Shown: piece by piece, positions 62,552-64,000 of the stretch
How positions within the stretch are numbered: the first letter of the stretch is position 1
Layout: each line of letters starts with the position of its first letter
Source: Rhodobacter sp.
Lineage (GTDB): Bacteria > Pseudomonadota > Alphaproteobacteria > Rhodobacterales > Rhodobacteraceae
Direction of reading: 5' to 3'
NCBI GenBank assembly: GCA_020250445.1
Contig: JADCEF010000035.1
Location: 1 to 64,000, forward strand
DNA length: 64,000 nucleotides
The notes under the pieces: generated by a model
The model's input: only the letters and a program-made list of their open reading frames with translations
Databases searched by the model: none
Told to the model about the DNA's origin: nothing
Made by a program: the position numbers and the translations under genes

Positions 62552-62896
62552 TCACAAAGGCTGTTCATATTCGCGCACCACCAGACGCTGAAAAGCCGAG
62601 GTATGGGCCAGCGTATCGGCGCGGGTCGGGCGGTCGGCGCGGCCATAGACGGCGTTGTAATCGGCTTCGGTGGCGAACCACTGTTCGGCGATGCCGTCCC
62701 ATTCCGGCGGATCGGCAGGCTTCCCGGCAAGGCCGCTGTCATCTTCGACCGCCACATTGATCACATAGCGGCGCAGATAGGGGGCCTGATCGGCGGCGAT
62801 GTCTTTGGCATGGCGGTTCAGCCACCAGTCGGCAAACTCGGCCCGCGACAGGTGCGGCGCGCGTCGCAGAAACCACATGACCTTGATCATTCGCAT
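62552..62896 (-). CDS. EthD-domain (dimeric alpha-beta barrel) protein
   Basis: This 114-residue protein has MIKVMWFLRRAPHLSRAEFADWWLNRHA at the N-terminus and an EQWFATEADYNAVYG segment, as in EthD-domain proteins. The family is found in fungal and bacterial degradation clusters, including ether degradation. Its activity is rarely known; some members act as cyclases or small oxygenases. It lies 10 bp upstream of one SDR gene and 21 bp downstream of another on the minus strand. Confidence 0.8.
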   Translation of the reverse strand: MRMIKVMWFLRRAPHLSRAEFADWWLNRHAKDIAADQAPYLRRYVINVAVEDDSGLAGKPADPPEWDGIAEQWFATEADYNAVYGRADRPTRADTLAHTSAFQRLVVREYEQPL

Positions 62897-62917
62897 CCTC
62901 CGGTTTTGGGGCAGGGA

Positions 62918-63649
62918 TCAGACAGCAAGAAAACCCCCATCGACGCGCAAGGTGGCACCCGTGATACAGGACGCCAGGGGTGACGCAAGAAAGACGCAGG
63001 CGGCGGCGACCTCGGCGGGGGTGGCAAGGCGGCGCATCGGGGTACGCTCCAGCAGTTTGGCGATGATTGCAGGGTCGTCCTTGCCCATGGCCGTATCGAC
63101 ATCGCCCGGTGCCACGGCATTGGCGCGGATGCCCAGGGGCGCGAACTCGTCGGCCATCGCAAGCGTCAGCGCCGCCAGCCCGCCCTTAGACACCGTATAG
63201 GCCGAGGCCCGCGTGCTGGCGGTTTCGGCCCGCACCGAGGTGACATTGATGACCGCCCCGCCCCCAAGCACGGGCACCAGCGCACGGCCCAGCAGGAAGG
63301 GTGCGGTCAGGTTGACGGCAAGGGTGCGGTCCCATTCTTCCACTGCCTGCGGGTCAGTCATCGCCACCCTGCGGAACACTCCGGCGCAGTTGACCAGCGC
63401 GGCCAGCGGACCGGCGGCGCAGATGGTTTCGGCGGCCTCGCCAAGCGCCACGCGGTCAGACAGATCGCAGGCGATCTGCCGGCCGGGAAGCCCGGGGTCC
63501 AGCGCCCCGGCAAGGTCCAGCGCCCAGATCCGCGCGCCGCAGGCGGCAAAGGCCCGGGCCACCGCGCGCCCGATGCCCCCGGCGGCTCCGGTGATGAGCA
63601 CCGCCTGGCCCTGGAACAGATCGGGCGCGAAACCGACCAACACGGTCAT
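62918..63649 (-). CDS. Short-chain dehydrogenase/reductase
   Basis: This 243-residue SDR has LITGAAGGIGRAVARAFAACG, ALVNCAGVF and catalytic YTVSKGGL, with NAVAPGDVDTAM near the C-terminus. The ATG at 63649 overlaps the flavoprotein stop codon by four bases (ATGA), which fixes the start. It and the SDR at 61.8 kb are paralogues within one operon. Confidence 0.87.
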   Translation of the reverse strand: MTVLVGFAPDLFQGQAVLITGAAGGIGRAVARAFAACGARIWALDLAGALDPGLPGRQIACDLSDRVALGEAAETICAAGPLAALVNCAGVFRRVAMTDPQAVEEWDRTLAVNLTAPFLLGRALVPVLGGGAVINVTSVRAETASTRASAYTVSKGGLAALTLAMADEFAPLGIRANAVAPGDVDTAMGKDDPAIIAKLLERTPMRRLATPAEVAAACVFLASPLASCITGATLRVDGGFLAV

Positions 63650-64000
63650 TCCGCAGCACTTTTCCGGCGGATGCCGGCGGTGGCATCGCAGGCTGCAAGA
63701 TAGCCAAAGATCATCGCCGACCCGATGGTCAACCCGGCGGCAGGATAGCTGCCCCCGGTGATCGGTGTGGCGGCATTGCCCGCCGCCCACAGGCCCGGAA
63801 CCGGTCGGCCCTGTTCATCCAGAACCCGGGCCGCACCATCTGTTGCAAGGCCGATGAAGGTTCCAATATCCCCCGGCGTCATCCTTATGGCATAGAACGG
63901 CGTCCGTTCCAGCGCGCCCAGCGCCGGGTTGGGCCGGTGCAGCGGATCGCCATTGCCCCGGTCATAGGCGCTTGTCCCCCGCCCGAAATCGGGGTCAACG
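63646..64000 (-). CDS. FAD-dependent oxidoreductase, C-terminal part (cut by the window edge)
   Basis: About 117 residues of the C-terminus are visible; the gene continues beyond 64000. It shows DPDFGRG-S-YDR-GD then PFYAIRM, DIGTFIGLATD, GLWAAGNAATPITGGSYPAAG and TIGSAMIFGYLA. The last blocks are the FAD-binding end of the fumarate reductase/3-ketosteroid delta1-dehydrogenase group. It heads the minus-strand operon with the SDR and EthD genes, which suggests dehydrogenation of a cyclic compound. Confidence 0.8.
   Translation of the reverse strand, partial: VDPDFGRGTSAYDRGNGDPLHRPNPALGALERTPFYAIRMTPGDIGTFIGLATDGAARVLDEQGRPVPGLWAAGNAATPITGGSYPAAGLTIGSAMIFGYLAACDATAGIRRKSAAE

Noticed and set aside
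1-64000. CRISPR arrays, tRNA or rRNA genes, prophage or integrative element
   Set aside because: No regularly spaced repeats, no cloverleaf-type or rRNA-like stretches, and no integrase, transposase or phage structural genes were seen on reading through.

Overview
This is a GC-rich chromosomal stretch (roughly two-thirds G+C by eye) from an alphaproteobacterium, most likely a member of the Rhodobacteraceae/Paracoccaceae. Supporting signs are a UPF0314/DUF2585 membrane protein, the style of the sugar ABC and inositol-type genes, a MOFRL glycerate kinase, and an intergenic GC hairpin ending in an ATATTT stretch of a kind that recurs in that family. Genes are tightly packed with many ATGA overlaps. 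I see no rRNA, tRNA, CRISPR array, phage or recognisable insertion sequence.

Layout. (1) 0-3 kb: a membrane-anchored LytTR regulator, a 750-bp stretch without a supportable gene, and a LysE-type exporter. (2) 3-19 kb: a large sugar-catabolism locus. On the minus strand are a PfkB kinase, a D-lyxose/mannose isomerase-like cupin, a Gfo/Idh dehydrogenase, two class I aldolases and a ROK kinase fused to a P-loop kinase. A SorC-type regulator diverges from them and is followed on the plus strand by a CUT2-type sugar ABC transporter, a second PfkB kinase, a GatZ/KbaZ protein, another Gfo/Idh dehydrogenase, a TIM-barrel isomerase, an alpha/beta hydrolase and a ribulose-phosphate-3-epimerase-like enzyme. 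(3) 19-21 kb: a PlsC acyltransferase with a CdsA-like cytidylyltransferase. (4) 21-29 kb: an inositol-like module (class II aldolase, iolB, iolC, two Gfo/Idh, iolE-like) with a LacI regulator and glycerate 2-kinase; iolD and iolA are absent here.

(5) 30-57 kb: an aromatic/nitrogenous-compound locus made of two divergent pairs of operons. The first pair is an FAD oxidoreductase plus Dpp/Opp-type ABC transporter, facing a cyclase-family hydrolase, a second FAD oxidoreductase, a MarR regulator and a two-gene indolepyruvate-ferredoxin-oxidoreductase-type enzyme. The second pair is a kynureninase-like PLP enzyme, thiolase and 3-hydroxyacyl-CoA dehydrogenase, facing a 2-aminobenzoyl-CoA monooxygenase/reductase, SDR, MarR, enoyl-CoA hydratase, acyl-CoA dehydrogenase, thioesterase, RidA and an aryl-CoA ligase. 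My central inference is that the two pairs are one pathway. A cyclase-family isatin hydrolase would open isatin to isatinate (2-aminophenylglyoxylate). The IorAB-type enzyme would decarboxylate this directly to 2-aminobenzoyl-CoA. The Abm-type enzyme would then dearomatise it, and beta-oxidation would finish at a 3-oxoadipyl-CoA-type thiolase. This would be an indole/auxin degradation route that bypasses free anthranilate, with the CoA ligase (and perhaps kynureninase) feeding the same intermediate.

(6) 57-64 kb: an MprF-type aminoacyl-phosphatidylglycerol synthase/flippase, a class I/II aminotransferase, a lactonase-like metallo-beta-lactamase-fold hydrolase, and the start of another catabolic operon (SDR, EthD-domain protein, SDR, flavoprotein) that runs off the right edge.

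Regulation visible in the DNA includes a perfect 20-bp LacI-type palindrome before the LacI gene, with a degenerate copy before the SorC/aldolase divergon 19 kb away. It also includes tandem MarR-type palindromes before the abm-like gene, a palindrome inside a sigma70-like promoter before the cyclase gene, and a strong hairpin between the sugar-binding-protein and permease genes.
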